64,000 bases of DNA from Roseateles hydrophilus (GCF_026712245.1 NZ_JAPPUY010000004.1:558001-622000); one strand, 5' to 3'. Shown: positions 29,278 through 39,742, counted from the first letter of the stretch. Program-made: numbers and translations. The notes: a model not told the origin generated them from the letters alone.

Positions 29278-30473
29278 CAGTCCCAGGTCCAGAGCGACCA
29301 GAAAAAGTAGCCGAAGTAGAGCAGCATCGCCGCCGACACGCCCCAACCGGCGCCGGCCAGGCCGCCCAGTTGCAGCCCGACAGCCAGCCCGCCGGTGAAC
29401 ATCACCTGCCCCACCAGCGCCAACTTCAGCGCCCAGGCCTGCGCGCTCCAGGCCATGGGCACGACGGACAGCGGCGATGCGATGAAGTGCAGCGCGATGT
29501 AGGGCGCCAGCGAACGCGCCAGCTCACCGGCACCGCGCCATTCCGGGCCGAAGACGGTGGCGAACAGCCACGGCCCGAAGGCCAGCAACACCCCCATCAA
29601 CGGCAGCGCGATGGCAGCCAGCAGCAGCAGGTTGTGGCGCACCAGCCTGCGGGCTTCGGCCGGCGTCGCGGCCTGCGTGAGCCGCGGGTACAGCGCCTGC
29701 GACAGCGAACCGCCCACCAGCGACGCCGGCGCCTTCAGGTAGCGCAGCGCCAGCGCCCACGCGCCGGCCTCGGGCGCCCCCAGCCAGGCCGTCAACAGCG
29801 CGATGGCCAGCGTGTCCTGCAGCGCGCCGGCGAAGGCGTGCGGCGTGTTCAGCAGCGGGAAGTCGCGATGCTTGTGCGCCATCTCACGCAGCGGCTGGGG
29901 CCTCAGCAGGCCGCGCCAGCCACCGGCCGGCGCGGGCCGGGCTTGCAGCATCGCCGCCGCCGCCGCGGCCAGCGTGGCGCCGCCCACCAGGCCCCAGGTC
30001 CCGGCCTGCGCGAGACCAAAGGCCACCTGCCCCACGGCACCGCCGCCCCATTGCATGACACGTGCCCACGCCAGCGTGGCGTACTCGCCCGCTCGCGCCG
30101 CCCATTGCGCCAGCGCCTGGCTGGCCGCCAGCGCGAGCACGGCCAGCGGCAACGCGGCGGCGACCGACAGATCGGCCCAGAACATCCATGCGCCGCCGAC
30201 GACGATGGCCGTCGCCGTCATCGCCAGCAGCACGCGCAGACACAGCGCCAGCAGCGCTGCAGCGCCCTTGTCGCCGGGCTCCAGCGCCAGCGCGAACTCA
30301 TAGCGCGCGCAGCCCACGACGGCCAGGTTGCTGGCCACCGTCCACAGCAACGAGAACTGCCCGTACTCGGCCGGCGTGTACAGCCGCGCGATCCACGGCC
30401 CCAGCAGCAGCGGCAGGGCCTGGGCCAGCGCGCTGCCGGCAAGAAGGGTGAGAGTGGCGCGCGTCAGGCTCAT
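29277..30473 (-). CDS. polysaccharide flippase (Wzx/PST family)
   Basis: The 398-residue membrane protein has about twelve hydrophobic helices. The N-terminal region reads GSALAQALPLLLGPWIARLYTPAEYGQFSL, close to the polysaccharide-transport flippases that move lipid-linked repeats across the inner membrane (shown here in two pieces: GSALAQALPLLLGPWI and ARLYTPAEYGQFSL). It is the first gene of the minus-strand arm and diverges from lysS over 46 bases. Confidence 0.85.
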   Translation of the reverse strand: MSLTRATLTLLAGSALAQALPLLLGPWIARLYTPAEYGQFSLLWTVASNLAVVGCARYEFALALEPGDKGAAALLALCLRVLLAMTATAIVVGGAWMFWADLSVAAALPLAVLALAASQALAQWAARAGEYATLAWARVMQWGGGAVGQVAFGLAQAGTWGLVGGATLAAAAAAMLQARPAPAGGWRGLLRPQPLREMAHKHRDFPLLNTPHAFAGALQDTLAIALLTAWLGAPEAGAWALALRYLKAPASLVGGSLSQALYPRLTQAATPAEARRLVRHNLLLLAAIALPLMGVLLAFGPWLFATVFGPEWRGAGELARSLAPYIALHFIASPLSVVPMAWSAQAWALKLALVGQVMFTGGLAVGLQLGGLAGAGWGVSAAMLLYFGYFFWSLWTWD

Positions 30474-30489
30474 AGAGGGCGCGAGATTC

Positions 30490-30495
30490 TAGAAT
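30490..30495 (+). promoter_or_regulatory. possible -10 box of lysS
   Basis: TAGAAT, inside the palindrome GATTCTAGAATC (30485-30496), lies 24 bases before the lysS ATG. I found no convincing -35 box. Confidence 0.25.
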
Positions 30496-30519
30496 CCCGG
30501 GTTCGACTGAAGGCCCGCA

Positions 30520-32025
30520 ATGACCACGACCCCTCCCACCCCCGCCGCCGACGACAACCAACTGATCGCCGAGCGCCGCGCCAAACTGGCCGCGCTGCGG
30601 GCGGCGACGGCCGTGCCCTTCCCCAACGACTTCAAGCCCCAGCACCGCGCCGAGCCGCTGCAGGCCCAGTACGGCCAGGTGCCCAACGAGGAGCTGGAGC
30701 CGCAAGGCGTGAAGGTCAGCGTGGCCGGCCGCATGATGCTCAAGCGCATGATGGGCAAGGCCAGCTTCTGCACGCTGCAGGACGCCACCGGCCGCATCCA
30801 GCTGCGCGTGACCATCGACAACGTCGGCGCCGAGGTCTACGACGCGTTCAAGCACTGGGACCTGGGCGACATCCTGGGCGCCGAAGGCACGCTGATGCGT
30901 ACCAAGACCGGCGAGCTGTCGGTGGCCGTCACGACGCTGCGCCTGCTGACCAAGAGCCTGCGCCCGCTGCCAGACAAGTTCCACGGCATGACCGACCAGG
31001 AACAAAAGTACCGCCAGCGCTATGTCGACCTGATCACCGACGAGGACGCCCGCAAGCGCTTCGTCGCGCGCAGCCAGGGCGTGTCGGCCATCCGCAGCTT
31101 CATGGTGGACCACGGCTTCCTGGAAGTCGAAACACCCATGCTCCACCCCATCCCGGGTGGCGCGAACGCCAAGCCCTTCATCACCCACCACAACGCGCTG
31201 GACCAGGAGATGTTCCTGCGCATTGCACCGGAGCTGTACCTGAAGCGGCTGGTGGTGGGCGGCTTCGAGCGCGTGTTCGAGATCAACCGCAACTTCCGCA
31301 ACGAAGGCATCTCGGTCCGGCACAACCCCGAGTTCACGATGATGGAGTTCTATGCGGCCTACTGGACGCATCACGACATCATGGACTTCACCGAAGCCGT
31401 GCTGCGCCATGCCGCGATCGCGGCCACCGGCAGCGCCGCGCTGACCTACGCCGGCAAGCCGGTCGCGCTGGACAAGCCCTTCGCCCGCCTGTCGGTGCGC
31501 GACTCGCTGATCCAGTTCGCCGGCCTGAGCGGTGAAGAGGCCGACAACGCCGACGTGCTGCGCGCAAAGATCATCGCCGCCGGTGAGCAGGCGCCCGCCC
31601 GCTGGAGCCTGGCCGAGCTGCAGTTCGGCCTGTTCGAGGCCGTTGTTGAAGAGAAGCTGTGGGAGCCCACGTTCATCATCGACTACCCCGTCGAGGTGTC
31701 GCCGCTGGCCCGCGCGTCCGACGCTGATCCCAAGATCACCGAGCGCTTCGAGCTCTTCATCACCGGCCGCGAGTACGCCAACGGCTTCTCCGAGCTGAAC
31801 GACGCCGAAGACCAGGCCGCGCGCTTCCAGGCCCAGGTGGCCAACAAGGACGACGGCGACGAAGAGGCGATGTACTTTGATGCCGACTTCATCCGCGCGC
31901 TGGAGTACGGCATGCCCCCAACCGGCGGCTGCGGCATCGGCATCGACCGGCTGATGATGCTGATCACCGACAGCCCGTCGATCCGCGACGTCATCCTGTT
32001 CCCGGCGCTGCGTCGGGAGTCGTGA
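30520..32025 (+). CDS. lysS: lysyl-tRNA synthetase, class II
   Basis: This enzyme attaches lysine to its tRNA. The 501-residue protein has the OB-fold anticodon-binding domain (about residues 60-170) and the class II catalytic domain. Motif 2 is [20 protein letters not shown] near 265-285, and motif 3 is [12 protein letters not shown] near 467-478. No missing residues are evident. The gene stands alone between the polysaccharide locus and the sugar importer. Confidence 0.97.
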   Translation: MTTTPPTPAADDNQLIAERRAKLAALRAATAVPFPNDFKPQHRAEPLQAQYGQVPNEELEPQGVKVSVAGRMMLKRMMGKASFCTLQDATGRIQLRVTIDNVGAEVYDAFKHWDLGDILGAEGTLMRTKTGELSVAVTTLRLLTKSLRPLPDKFHGMTDQEQKYRQRYVDLITDEDARKRFVARSQGVSAIRSFMVDHGFLEVETPMLHPIPGGANAKPFITHHNALDQEMFLRIAPELYLKRLVVGGFERVFEINRNFRNEGISVRHNPEFTMMEFYAAYWTHHDIMDFTEAVLRHAAIAATGSAALTYAGKPVALDKPFARLSVRDSLIQFAGLSGEEADNADVLRAKIIAAGEQAPARWSLAELQFGLFEAVVEEKLWEPTFIIDYPVEVSPLARASDADPKITERFELFITGREYANGFSELNDAEDQAARFQAQVANKDDGDEEAMYFDADFIRALEYGMPPTGGCGIGIDRLMMLITDSPSIRDVILFPALRRES

Positions 32026-32088
32026 TCTCGCGGGCCCTGCGCCGCGAATCCTGAGTTCGCCGGGCGAGCCGGCGAGCTCTGCTGACGA

Positions 32089-32841
32089 TCAGCCGGGCAG
32101 GCAGGCGGCTGCGGGCTTGCCCGCAATGATCATCGCCAGCACCTCGTCCTCGGTCACTGCGGCCGTCTGCGTCATCCCGACCAGGCGGCCGTTTTTCATG
32201 ACCATCAGCCGGTTCGACAGCGCGAACACGTCCGGCATGTCGTGCGTGACGAGCAGGATGCCCACCCCCTCGGCCGCGAGGCGGCGGATGAGGTCGTGCA
32301 CCATCGCCGTCTCGCTGGGCCCCAGCGCCGCGCAGGGCTCGTCCATGATGAGCACGCGGGCCTTGAACTGCAGCGCCCGCGCAATCGCGACGACCTGACG
32401 CTGGCCACCGGACAGCGACTGCACCGGGTCGGCGATGTTCTTGAAGTTGGGGTTCAACCGGGCGAACAGCGGCACGGCGGCGGCGCGCATGGCGGCGTCG
32501 TCCAGCAGGCCGAAGCGGGTGCGCAACTCGCGCCCGAGGAACAGGTTGGCGACCGAGTCGAGGTTGTCGGCCAGGGCCAGCTTCTGGTGAATGGTCTCGA
32601 TGCCCGCCGCACGGGAATCGGCGGGGCTGGCGAACTTCACCGGGCTGCCGTTCAGCAGCAGTTCGCCGCCGTCAAACGGCAGCGCGCCGGCCAGCATCTG
32701 CATCAGCGTGGACTTGCCCGCGCCGTTGTGGCCCAGCACCGCCAGCACCTCACCGGGCGCCAGGCTCAGCGAGACACCATCGACCGCGTGCACGCCGCCA
32801 AACGATTTGCGCGCACCGCGCACTTCCAGCAACGCATTCAT
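32089..32841 (-). CDS. sugar ABC transporter ATPase, single-domain
   Basis: This ATPase energises the adjacent sugar importer. The 250-residue protein has one complete nucleotide-binding domain: Walker A GHNGAGKST (near residue 37), signature LSGGQRQ and Walker B VLIMDEP. XylG and RbsA usually carry two such domains in about 500 residues, so this is a half-size, FrcA-like form that must work as a homodimer. The start overlaps the permease stop by four bases. Confidence 0.9.
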   Translation of the reverse strand: MNALLEVRGARKSFGGVHAVDGVSLSLAPGEVLAVLGHNGAGKSTLMQMLAGALPFDGGELLLNGSPVKFASPADSRAAGIETIHQKLALADNLDSVANLFLGRELRTRFGLLDDAAMRAAAVPLFARLNPNFKNIADPVQSLSGGQRQVVAIARALQFKARVLIMDEPCAALGPSETAMVHDLIRRLAAEGVGILLVTHDMPDVFALSNRLMVMKNGRLVGMTQTAAVTEDEVLAMIIAGKPAAACLPG

Positions 32842-33977
32842 TTCTGCACCACGCGATCAAACACCACGGCGGCCACCAGCACCTGGCCCAGCACCACCAT
32901 GCGCCAGCCAATGGACACATCGGTCAGCAGCAGGCCGCTGTCGATGCTCTGGATGATGAGCGCGCCCAGCACGGTGCCGGCCACGCTGCCGCTGCCGCCC
33001 GCGAGCGACACACCGCCGATAACGGCCGCGGCGATGACGGTGAGCTCCATGCCCGTGCCCATCGAGTTGGTACCGGCATTCAAGCGGGCCATGGCCACGA
33101 CTGCCGCCAGCGCGACGAGCGCAGCCAGCAGCAGGTTCAGCTGGATCATCACGCGCCGGACCGGGATGCCGGCGAGCCGCGCGGCGTCGGGGTTGCCGCC
33201 GATGGCGTAGACGTAGCGGCCGAAGCGCGTTTGCTTCGCGATGAAGGCGAGCACGATGACGACGGCCACCCAGATGACGAGCGGCAGTGGCAAGCCCTGG
33301 CCCTGCTCCTGACCCTCGATCCTGTAGGCGTTGAACACCGCGACGACGACGATTACGGCCAGCGTGCCGAGCACGCCGGGGATGAGACCAGCCCTGCCGT
33401 CGGGCGTGCCGCCGGCACGCACCAGCGCCCGGCGCTGCACGAGCTGCCAGGCCCAGATCAGCGCGATGAGCGCTGCCCCGAGCAACCAGCTGCCGCGCTC
33501 ACCGAGCGACCCGTCCAGCCCGCCGCCCAGCGCCAGCAGCCAGGGCTCGGTGACCGGCTGCGTCTTGCCGTCGGCGATCAGGAAGGCCGCGCCGCGCAGC
33601 GACACCAGCCCGCCCAGCGTGACGACGAAGGACGGGATGCCGATGACCGCCGACAGCCAGCCCTGGAACAGGCCGATCAACAGCGCGAAGGCCAGCCCCG
33701 CCAGCAGCGAGGCGCCGACCGACCAGCCCTGCGTGTACTGCAGCCAGGCCATCAGCACGCCGACGGCGCCCAGCAGCGAGCCCACGGCGAGGTCGATCTG
33801 GCGCGCCACGATGACCAGCGCCATGCCGCTGGCGACGATGCCGACCACCGCTGTCTGCTGCGCGATGTTGTAGAGGTTCTCTGCCGTCAGAAAGCTGCCG
33901 GTGAGCGCATGAAAGCCGATGGCGATCGCCACCAGCACGGCCGCCATGACGGCGAGCCGCTGGGTCTGGGCGTTCAT
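32838..33977 (-). CDS. xylH: sugar ABC transporter permease (XylH-like)
   Basis: The 379-residue inner-membrane permease has about ten helices. Family marks include GMALVIVARQIDLAVGS near residue 52, GIPSFVVTLGG and RFGRYVYAIGGNPDAARLAG. It should form the channel for the sugar caught by the binding protein next to it. The long glycine-rich insert around residues 150-170 is typical of XylH. The symbol rests on similarity to the xylose system. Confidence 0.9.
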   Translation of the reverse strand: MNAQTQRLAVMAAVLVAIAIGFHALTGSFLTAENLYNIAQQTAVVGIVASGMALVIVARQIDLAVGSLLGAVGVLMAWLQYTQGWSVGASLLAGLAFALLIGLFQGWLSAVIGIPSFVVTLGGLVSLRGAAFLIADGKTQPVTEPWLLALGGGLDGSLGERGSWLLGAALIALIWAWQLVQRRALVRAGGTPDGRAGLIPGVLGTLAVIVVVAVFNAYRIEGQEQGQGLPLPLVIWVAVVIVLAFIAKQTRFGRYVYAIGGNPDAARLAGIPVRRVMIQLNLLLAALVALAAVVAMARLNAGTNSMGTGMELTVIAAAVIGGVSLAGGSGSVAGTVLGALIIQSIDSGLLLTDVSIGWRMVVLGQVLVAAVVFDRVVQK

Positions 33978-33985
33978 CGCAGTCC

Positions 33986-35020
33986 TTATTTGCAGGCGGC
34001 CGGCGCCTTGGCGGCGTCCACACCCTTGCAGACCACGGCCTTGGGCGCCCAGCCGGCGGCAATCACGTCGCCCAGGTTGGCCTGCGTGATGGCCACGGGC
34101 GCGAGGAACTTGGCCTGCAGGCTGACCTTGCGCTCGCCGCCGGCCCAGGTGGCTGCGCCCGGCACCTTCTGGCCGCTGGCCAGTTGCACGGCAGCAGCGG
34201 CCGCTTCCTTGCCGAGCGTGCGCGAGTCCTTCCAGACGGTCACGGTCTGCGTGCCCAGGGCCACGCGGTTCAGCGCGGCATGGTCGGCGTCCTGGCCGCT
34301 GACGGGCACGCCCTTGATGCCCTTGCCGGCCAGCGCGGCGATGGCGCCGCCGGCAGTGCCGTCATTGCTGGCGACCACCGCGTCCACCCCACCCTTGAGC
34401 TTGGTGAGGATCTGCTCCATGTTCTTCTGCGCCACCTCGGGCTTCCAGCCGTCGGTGTATTCCTCGGCGACGATCTTGACGTCGCCCTTCTTCACCGCCT
34501 CGGCCAGCGCATCTTGCTGGCCGGCGCGCAGGAAGTCGGCATTGGGGTCGCTGGGCGAGCCCTTGATCATCACGTAGCGGCCCTGCGGCTTGACGGCCAG
34601 CACCGCCTTGGCCTGCAGGCGGCCGACCTCGCGGTTGTCGAAGGTCAGGTAGAAGACTTCGGGCGCTTCGATGAGGCGGTCGTAGGCGACGACCGGCACC
34701 TTGCGCGCCTTGGCCTTGTTCAGCGCGGGCTGGATGGCGTCCTTGTCCATGGCAAGGATGATGAGCACCTTGGCGCCCTTGGCCAGCAGGGACTCGACGT
34801 CACCGATCTGCTTCTCGGGCGAGCCGCCGGCATCGGCGCTCACGTAGCTGGCACCCAGGCGCGCCAGCTCGGCCCTGATGGCGGCCTCGTCGGTCTTCCA
34901 GCGCTCTTCCTGGAAGTTGGACCAGCTCACGCCCACCACGGGGCCGGCAGCCAACGCTGTCATCGAGGCCAGGGAACCCATCACCAGCGTTGCCGCTGCC
35001 CACATCTGCTGTCTGCGCAT
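33986..35020 (-). CDS. xylF: D-xylose-type periplasmic binding protein
   Basis: This periplasmic protein captures sugar, probably xylose, for the ABC importer. A signal peptide runs to about residue 25 (MTALAAG). Segments matching XylF are [47 protein letters not shown] and PVSGQDAD, and the RAGQQDAL segment lies between them. The ATG at 35020 follows GGAG by about seven bases and gives 344 residues. The longer frame upstream lacks a signal peptide at its own start. A cysteine pair near the C-terminus may form a disulfide. Confidence 0.92.
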   Translation of the reverse strand: MRRQQMWAAATLVMGSLASMTALAAGPVVGVSWSNFQEERWKTDEAAIRAELARLGASYVSADAGGSPEKQIGDVESLLAKGAKVLIILAMDKDAIQPALNKAKARKVPVVAYDRLIEAPEVFYLTFDNREVGRLQAKAVLAVKPQGRYVMIKGSPSDPNADFLRAGQQDALAEAVKKGDVKIVAEEYTDGWKPEVAQKNMEQILTKLKGGVDAVVASNDGTAGGAIAALAGKGIKGVPVSGQDADHAALNRVALGTQTVTVWKDSRTLGKEAAAAAVQLASGQKVPGAATWAGGERKVSLQAKFLAPVAITQANLGDVIAAGWAPKAVVCKGVDAAKAPAACK

Positions 35021-35084
35021 CTTGTCTCCATCGCCCGTGATTGAAGGTCTAGGCCGGGCGGCGGATTCTAGGAACGCAGGACGC

Positions 35085-35108
35085 AAAAAAGCGACCCTCG
35101 CGGGTCGC
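35085..35108 (-). terminator. intrinsic terminator after the DUF4148 gene
   Basis: The stem GCGACCC/GGGTCGC (35091-35097 and 35102-35108) closes a four-base loop. On the minus strand a run of six T follows it (35085-35090), the classic form. It ends transcription of the 35136-35519 gene and keeps it apart from xylF. Confidence 0.75.
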
Positions 35109-35135
35109 CTTTCGACAGCTTGAAACCGCTTTGTT

Positions 35136-35519
35136 TCAGCGGCCGGCCAGCACGGGCGTGCGGCGGACGTTGGGCTGCGGGAAATCCCCCAGCTCGCGGG
35201 CCGCGTTCTCGCCATGGTCGACGGCCAGCGCGGCGGCGGACTTCTCGCTGCGCACCTCGGTCGGCTTGACGGTCAGCACAGCCTGGCGCGGCAGCGCGCC
35301 CGTGGCAACGGGCGTCACCTTGGCAGGGCTCGCGCCGTCGACACCAGCTTCGCCGCGGATGCGATCCAGCTCGCCGCTGCTGCGGGCGGCCACCAGCTCG
35401 GCAATGACTTGCTCACGGGTCAGCGGCTTGGCCTCTGCCGCCTGGGCGGAGGCGCTGCCGGCAGCGATCAGCAGGGCGGCGGCAAGGGTCGCATTCACGG
35501 TGGCGAACAGGGTGTTCAT
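35136..35519 (-). CDS. DUF4148 family exported protein
   Basis: This 127-residue protein has a signal peptide ([20 protein letters not shown], cleavage near AQA, residue 27) and then the [20 protein letters not shown] motif that defines DUF4148, a family common in Burkholderiales. Its function is unknown to me. It is followed by a strong terminator, so it is a single-gene unit. A ribosome site (AGGAG-type) precedes the ATG at 35519. Confidence 0.85.
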   Translation of the reverse strand: MNTLFATVNATLAAALLIAAGSASAQAAEAKPLTREQVIAELVAARSSGELDRIRGEAGVDGASPAKVTPVATGALPRQAVLTVKPTEVRSEKSAAALAVDHGENAARELGDFPQPNVRRTPVLAGR

Positions 35520-35708
35520 GGCGGGCTCCTTCGGGACTTGGCAGGCGCGGCCTGCCTCGGGTCAGTCAGACAACGCGACCGCGCTGTCCATGCCCTGCAC
35601 TGTAGGGAGCCAATCTCAGTAGAAACACCAGGGCCGCCGGAACTGACTATTCACACAACGCAAACAGTTGAGCAAAACCCATCGCCGTTATGCCCTATTT
35701 TCCATACA

Positions 35709-36497
35709 TCAACGGTGCTGGAACTGCGGCGCCCGCTTGGCGAGAAAGGCTTCCATGCCCTCACGCTGGTCGTGGCTGCCGAACAGCGCGTGGAAGTAGC
35801 GCCGCTCCACGGCCACGCCGTCGCGCAGCGGGGTCTGGTAGGCCAGGTTGACGAGCTCCTTGACCAGCGCCACCGACGGCGCGCTGAAGCCGTTGATGGT
35901 CTCGGCCGCCGCCAGCGCCTCGTCGATCAGCGTGGCCGCGGGCACCACGCGCGACACCAGCCCGGCGCGCTCGGCCTCGGCAGCATCCATCATGCGGGCG
36001 GTCAGCAGCATGTCCATGGCTTTGCTTTTGCCAATGGAGCGCGGCAGGCGCTGCGTGCCGCCGGCGCCGGGTACCACGCCCAGCTTGATCTCCGGCTGGC
36101 CGAACTTTGCCGTGTCTGCCGCGATGATGAAGTCGCACATCATGGCCAGCTCGCAGCCGCCACCCAGCGCAAAACCTGCCACCGCCGCGATGACAGGCTT
36201 GCGCACCTGCAGGATGGTTTCCCAGTTCTTGGACAGCAGCCCGCTCTTGAACGCGCTGGCGAAGGTGTGCGGCAGCATGGTCGGGATGTCCGCACCGGCC
36301 GCGAACGCCCGCTCGGAGCCCGTCAGCACGATGCAGCCGATGCCGTCATCGGCATCGAAGGCCAGCAGCGCCTCGCCCAGCTCGTCCATCAGCGGGTCGT
36401 TCAGCGCATTCAGGGCCTTGGGGCGGTTCAGCGTGATCAGCGCGGTCTTGCGCGGGCCGTCGCCATGCACGGCGGTCAGGATGCATTCGTAGGTCAT
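35709..36497 (-). CDS. enoyl-CoA hydratase
   Basis: This crotonase-fold enzyme hydrates trans-2-enoyl-CoA in beta-oxidation or a related acyl-CoA pathway. The 262-residue protein has both catalytic glutamates: E116 in [11 protein letters not shown] and E136 in GQPEIKLG. The oxyanion hole is in FAAGADI and in GFALGGG, and [11 protein letters not shown] follows. The ATG at 36497 overlaps the DUF3108 stop. The actual pathway substrate is not visible from the context. Confidence 0.92.
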   Translation of the reverse strand: MTYECILTAVHGDGPRKTALITLNRPKALNALNDPLMDELGEALLAFDADDGIGCIVLTGSERAFAAGADIPTMLPHTFASAFKSGLLSKNWETILQVRKPVIAAVAGFALGGGCELAMMCDFIIAADTAKFGQPEIKLGVVPGAGGTQRLPRSIGKSKAMDMLLTARMMDAAEAERAGLVSRVVPAATLIDEALAAAETINGFSAPSVALVKELVNLAYQTPLRDGVAVERRYFHALFGSHDQREGMEAFLAKRAPQFQHR

Positions 36498-37591
36498 GGG
36501 CTCAGCCTCCGGGGGATGTCGTTGGGTGATTCTGGCGCCGCCTGCAGGGGCGCGCTCTTGAGCGTGAGGTCGATGACCGTCTCGGCGCTCTGGCGGATGA
36601 GCAGGCGCACCGGCAGGTATTGCAGCGCCGGCGCCACCCACAGCTCGGCCGCCAGGTCGCCGCCGACCATCGGCTGCGTGGGCCGCAGGTGCCAGCTGGC
36701 GAGCGGCCCCATCGGCGTGTCCACCATGGTCTCGCCCACCACCTCGTACTGCCAGGCGTACTGCCGGCGCGGCAGCACCAGCGGGAACTCGACCCGGCGC
36801 CCCGCCTGCAGCGCCTCGCGGCCGGTCAGGAACAGCCAGGTCAGCTGCACGAACTGGCTGGCCGAGTCTTGCGCGCCGCGCGCCAGCGGCTGGCGCACGC
36901 CGTGGGCCAGCTGCACCTCCGCGCCGAGGAAGAAGACCGTGGCGCGCGAGCCGTCCAGCAGGACGCGCTTCTCCTCCTCGTCATAGCGCTGCGGCGCGAT
37001 GCCGTCCGGCGTGAGCTGCCCCTGGCTGCTGATGCGCCGCGTGAAGAAGGGCGCGAAGCTCGGGCCGGCGCTGACGTCCAGATGCACCTGATACGCCGCC
37101 CCCTGGCGCAGCCATTCCACGTGCGCCTGGCCGTGGATGGGGCCACCGCGGAAGCTGCCGGTCATCGCGTAGCTCAACCGCGTGGACAGCGGCCACTCGG
37201 GGCCGGGCTCGTCGCTGGCCGGGCCGGAGGCGGCCACGGCAGCCGGCATGACAGGGCCGGCGGGCGCGGAGGCCGCGTCAGCCGCGCTGGCCACCACAGG
37301 CGCCGACGCGGCGGGTGCAGGCGGCGGGGGCAGGTCTTGCGCGGGCACATCGGCCGCGGGCGACCGGGGCGCCGGCACGCGCACGGGCACCGGCGGCGCA
37401 GTGGCCACACGCCGCGCCGGCGGTGGCAGCTGCAGCTGCATTTCCTGCACGAACTCGACCTGCAGGCGACGCGGCATGGGCGGACCGTCGTGGCGCCAGC
37501 CGTCCTGAATGCGCTGCACCTCCTGGCCCAGCAGCAGGTGCAGGGCCAGCACGGCCAGCACCAGCACGGCCGGCGGCCGCGGCGTCTTCAC
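36494..37591 (-). CDS. DUF3108 domain protein
   Basis: The 365-residue protein has a short N-terminal hydrophobic anchor (about residues 8-24), a proline/alanine-rich linker, and a C-terminal DUF3108 domain (from about residue 135, [14 protein letters not shown]). The linker and anchor suggest a periplasmic, membrane-anchored protein. Its biochemical role is unknown to me. It overlaps the M61 peptidase stop and the hydratase start by four bases each, so the three genes are coupled. Confidence 0.82.
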   Translation of the reverse strand: MKTPRPPAVLVLAVLALHLLLGQEVQRIQDGWRHDGPPMPRRLQVEFVQEMQLQLPPPARRVATAPPVPVRVPAPRSPAADVPAQDLPPPPAPAASAPVVASAADAASAPAGPVMPAAVAASGPASDEPGPEWPLSTRLSYAMTGSFRGGPIHGQAHVEWLRQGAAYQVHLDVSAGPSFAPFFTRRISSQGQLTPDGIAPQRYDEEEKRVLLDGSRATVFFLGAEVQLAHGVRQPLARGAQDSASQFVQLTWLFLTGREALQAGRRVEFPLVLPRRQYAWQYEVVGETMVDTPMGPLASWHLRPTQPMVGGDLAAELWVAPALQYLPVRLLIRQSAETVIDLTLKSAPLQAAPESPNDIPRRLSP

Positions 37592-39306
37592 GCCGCCGAG
37601 GCGCCCAGCCAGCGCTGGCGGCCGGCATGCTCGCCGTCAGCCAGCGCCAGCGCTGCGGCCGCCGGGCCGGGCGGCGGCAGCGCGACGCTCAGCTCGACAA
37701 GGCGCTGGTCGCGGCTCACGAGCAGGCGCAGCGTCGCGTCCTGCGGCGGCAGCAGCGCGGCGGCGTCGTCCAGCCGGCGCAGCCGCCAGCCGTTGCAGCC
37801 CAGCAGCTCGTCCCGGGCGTTGACGCCTCCGGCCTCGGCCGCACCACCGGCCAGCACGTGGCTGACCTGGATGCCGGTCAGTGCCCCCTCGCGCACCCAC
37901 AGGCCCAAGCGCTGGGCCACCGTCTGCCGGCCTTCATCGCGCCAGGCCACACCGTGGCTGCTGAGCAGCTCGCGCAGCGGCAAGTCGTCGGTGCCGTGCA
38001 CCCAGGCCTGCAGTTGCCCGGCCAGCGCGTCGCCGCCCAGCGCGGCCACGGCCGCCAGGATGTCCGCCTCGCTGACCGGCCCGCCGCCATGCACGCGCCA
38101 CAGCTGGCGCATCAGCAGGTCGAGGCTGGCGTTGCGCTCACGCAGGCTCAGGTCCAGGCACAGCGCCACCAGCGCGCCTTGCGCGTAGTAGTTGCTCGTC
38201 GTGTTGGGGCTGTTCTCGTCGGGCCGGTAGTACTTGGTCCAGGCCTCGAAGCTGGCGCTGCTGAGCGGCTGCACCCGGCGCCCCGGCGCCGCCAGCACAC
38301 CGTTGACGGACGCCGCCAGCAGCTTCAGGTAGCGGCTTTCGTCCACCAGGCCGGCGCGGCGCAGGAACAGCTCGTCGTAATAGCTCGTGAAGCCCTCGAA
38401 GAACCACAGCAGCTCGGTGTAGTTTTCACGCTGGTAGTCGAAGCGGACGAACTCCGCGGGCCGCAGCCGCTTGACGTTCCAGGCGTGAAAGTACTCATGG
38501 CTGAACAAGCCCAGCAGCCGCGCGTAGGGCTCGCTGGGCGAGGCGCCTTCCTGCGCGGTGGGCAGTTCGCGGCGGGCGCAGATCAGCGCCGTGCTGTCGC
38601 GGTGCTCCAGGCCGCCGTGGCCGTCGTCCACCGCCCACAGCAGGAAGCTGTAGCGCGGGAACGGCGCCTCGCCCCAGAAGGCGATCTGGGCCTCGCAGAT
38701 GCGCTGCACGTCGGCCAACAGGCGCTGGCCATCGAAGCTGGGCCAGGAACCCGCCACGACGATGCGGTGCGGCACACCCGCCGCCGTGAAATCGCCCTGC
38801 CAATGCGCGCCGATCTCGAACGGGTGGTCCAGCAGCTCGTCGTAGTCCGCCGCCTCGAAGCTGTCGGCGTCGGCCCGCATCTCCGTGGCCACACGCCAGC
38901 CCTCGGGCACGCCCGCCAGCGCGAGGCGGTGCACCTGAGCCTCGCGCCCATGCGCGCGCAGGCACAGGCTGCTGGGGTTGAAGAACGCGCGCTCGCTGTC
39001 CAGCCAGGCGGTGCGCACCGACGCGTCGAAGGCGTAGACGTCGTAGCTCAGCACCAGTGGCGCGGCGCCGTCGCAGCACACGCGCCAGCTGGCCTTGTCC
39101 CGCTGCTCGACAGCCCGGGGCTGCCCGCCCTGGTGGGCCGTCAGGCCGCTCAGGTGCTTGGCGAACTCGCGCACCAGGTAGCTGCCCGGAATCCACACCG
39201 GCAGGCTGAACACTTGCTCCGCCGCGGGCGCTGGCAGGGTCAGGGTGACGCGGTAGCGGTGGGCTGCCAGGTCGGCCAGCTCGACGACGTAGCCCGGCCC
39301 GGCCAT
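37588..39306 (-). CDS. M61-family glycyl-type aminopeptidase with PDZ domain
   Basis: This zinc peptidase of 572 residues has HEYFHAWNVKR with H270, E271 and H274. GGLEH (231-235) is the substrate-binding motif. The N-terminal beta domain begins VELADLAAHRYRVTL, and a PDZ-like domain occupies about residues 465-545. M61 enzymes remove N-terminal glycine or alanine. No signal peptide is visible, so it may be cytoplasmic. The ATG at 39306 shares one base with the DUF3429 stop. Confidence 0.9.
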   Translation of the reverse strand: MAGPGYVVELADLAAHRYRVTLTLPAPAAEQVFSLPVWIPGSYLVREFAKHLSGLTAHQGGQPRAVEQRDKASWRVCCDGAAPLVLSYDVYAFDASVRTAWLDSERAFFNPSSLCLRAHGREAQVHRLALAGVPEGWRVATEMRADADSFEAADYDELLDHPFEIGAHWQGDFTAAGVPHRIVVAGSWPSFDGQRLLADVQRICEAQIAFWGEAPFPRYSFLLWAVDDGHGGLEHRDSTALICARRELPTAQEGASPSEPYARLLGLFSHEYFHAWNVKRLRPAEFVRFDYQRENYTELLWFFEGFTSYYDELFLRRAGLVDESRYLKLLAASVNGVLAAPGRRVQPLSSASFEAWTKYYRPDENSPNTTSNYYAQGALVALCLDLSLRERNASLDLLMRQLWRVHGGGPVSEADILAAVAALGGDALAGQLQAWVHGTDDLPLRELLSSHGVAWRDEGRQTVAQRLGLWVREGALTGIQVSHVLAGGAAEAGGVNARDELLGCNGWRLRRLDDAAALLPPQDATLRLLVSRDQRLVELSVALPPPGPAAAALALADGEHAGRQRWLGASAA

Positions 39307-39737
39307 CAGCTGCCCGCCGCGGCCAGGAAGCAGCTCAACGAGGCCACCAGCGTCAGCCGGAAGCGCAAGGTGAGCCAGTCGGCCACGCCCAGCAGCGGGT
39401 ACATCCGGCGGTCCATCAGGTAGCAGGCGATCAGCACCGCACCATGCAGCGCGAGGCCGCCGTACGGCAGCATGAGCACGCCCACCCAGCCCAGCAGCGA
39501 AGCCGCGATGCCCCAGATCAGCGACGGCCGCACCGGCAAGCCGCGCGCGAAGGACAGGCCCCACTGGATGCCGCCCAGGAAGGAGATGATCAGCGCCGCA
39601 TAGGCCGACAGCGCCAGGCTGACGAAGGCATGGGCCTCCGGGTGCACGACCAGCCAGATCAGCAGGCAACCCAGCACGAAGGGCAACAGCCCGGCATAGG
39701 CCAGGCGATGGGCCAGTTGGCGGTTCTCGGCAGTCAT
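39306..39737 (-). CDS. DUF3429 membrane protein
   Basis: The 143-residue protein has five hydrophobic segments and the conserved ISFLGGIQWGLSFA stretch, which marks DUF3429. It is an inner-membrane protein of unknown function. The ATG at 39737 gives a sensible start six bases after the dsbC stop. The longer frame would read through dsbC. Confidence 0.82.
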   Translation of the reverse strand: MTAENRQLAHRLAYAGLLPFVLGCLLIWLVVHPEAHAFVSLALSAYAALIISFLGGIQWGLSFARGLPVRPSLIWGIAASLLGWVGVLMLPYGGLALHGAVLIACYLMDRRMYPLLGVADWLTLRFRLTLVASLSCFLAAAGS

Positions 39738-39742
39738 GGCGT

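Noticed and set aside
29370-31535. 721-codon plus-strand frame overlapping the flippase and lysS
   Set aside because: It crosses two certain genes on opposite strands, and the translation is Arg/Gln/Pro-rich with no protein-like pattern.
32026-32088. GC-rich inverted stretches after lysS as a terminator
   Set aside because: No stem with a following T run could be found on either strand.
37315-39423. 702-codon plus-strand frame over the M61 gene
   Set aside because: It is antisense to an M61 peptidase that has HExxH and other family motifs. The plus-strand product shows no recognised feature.
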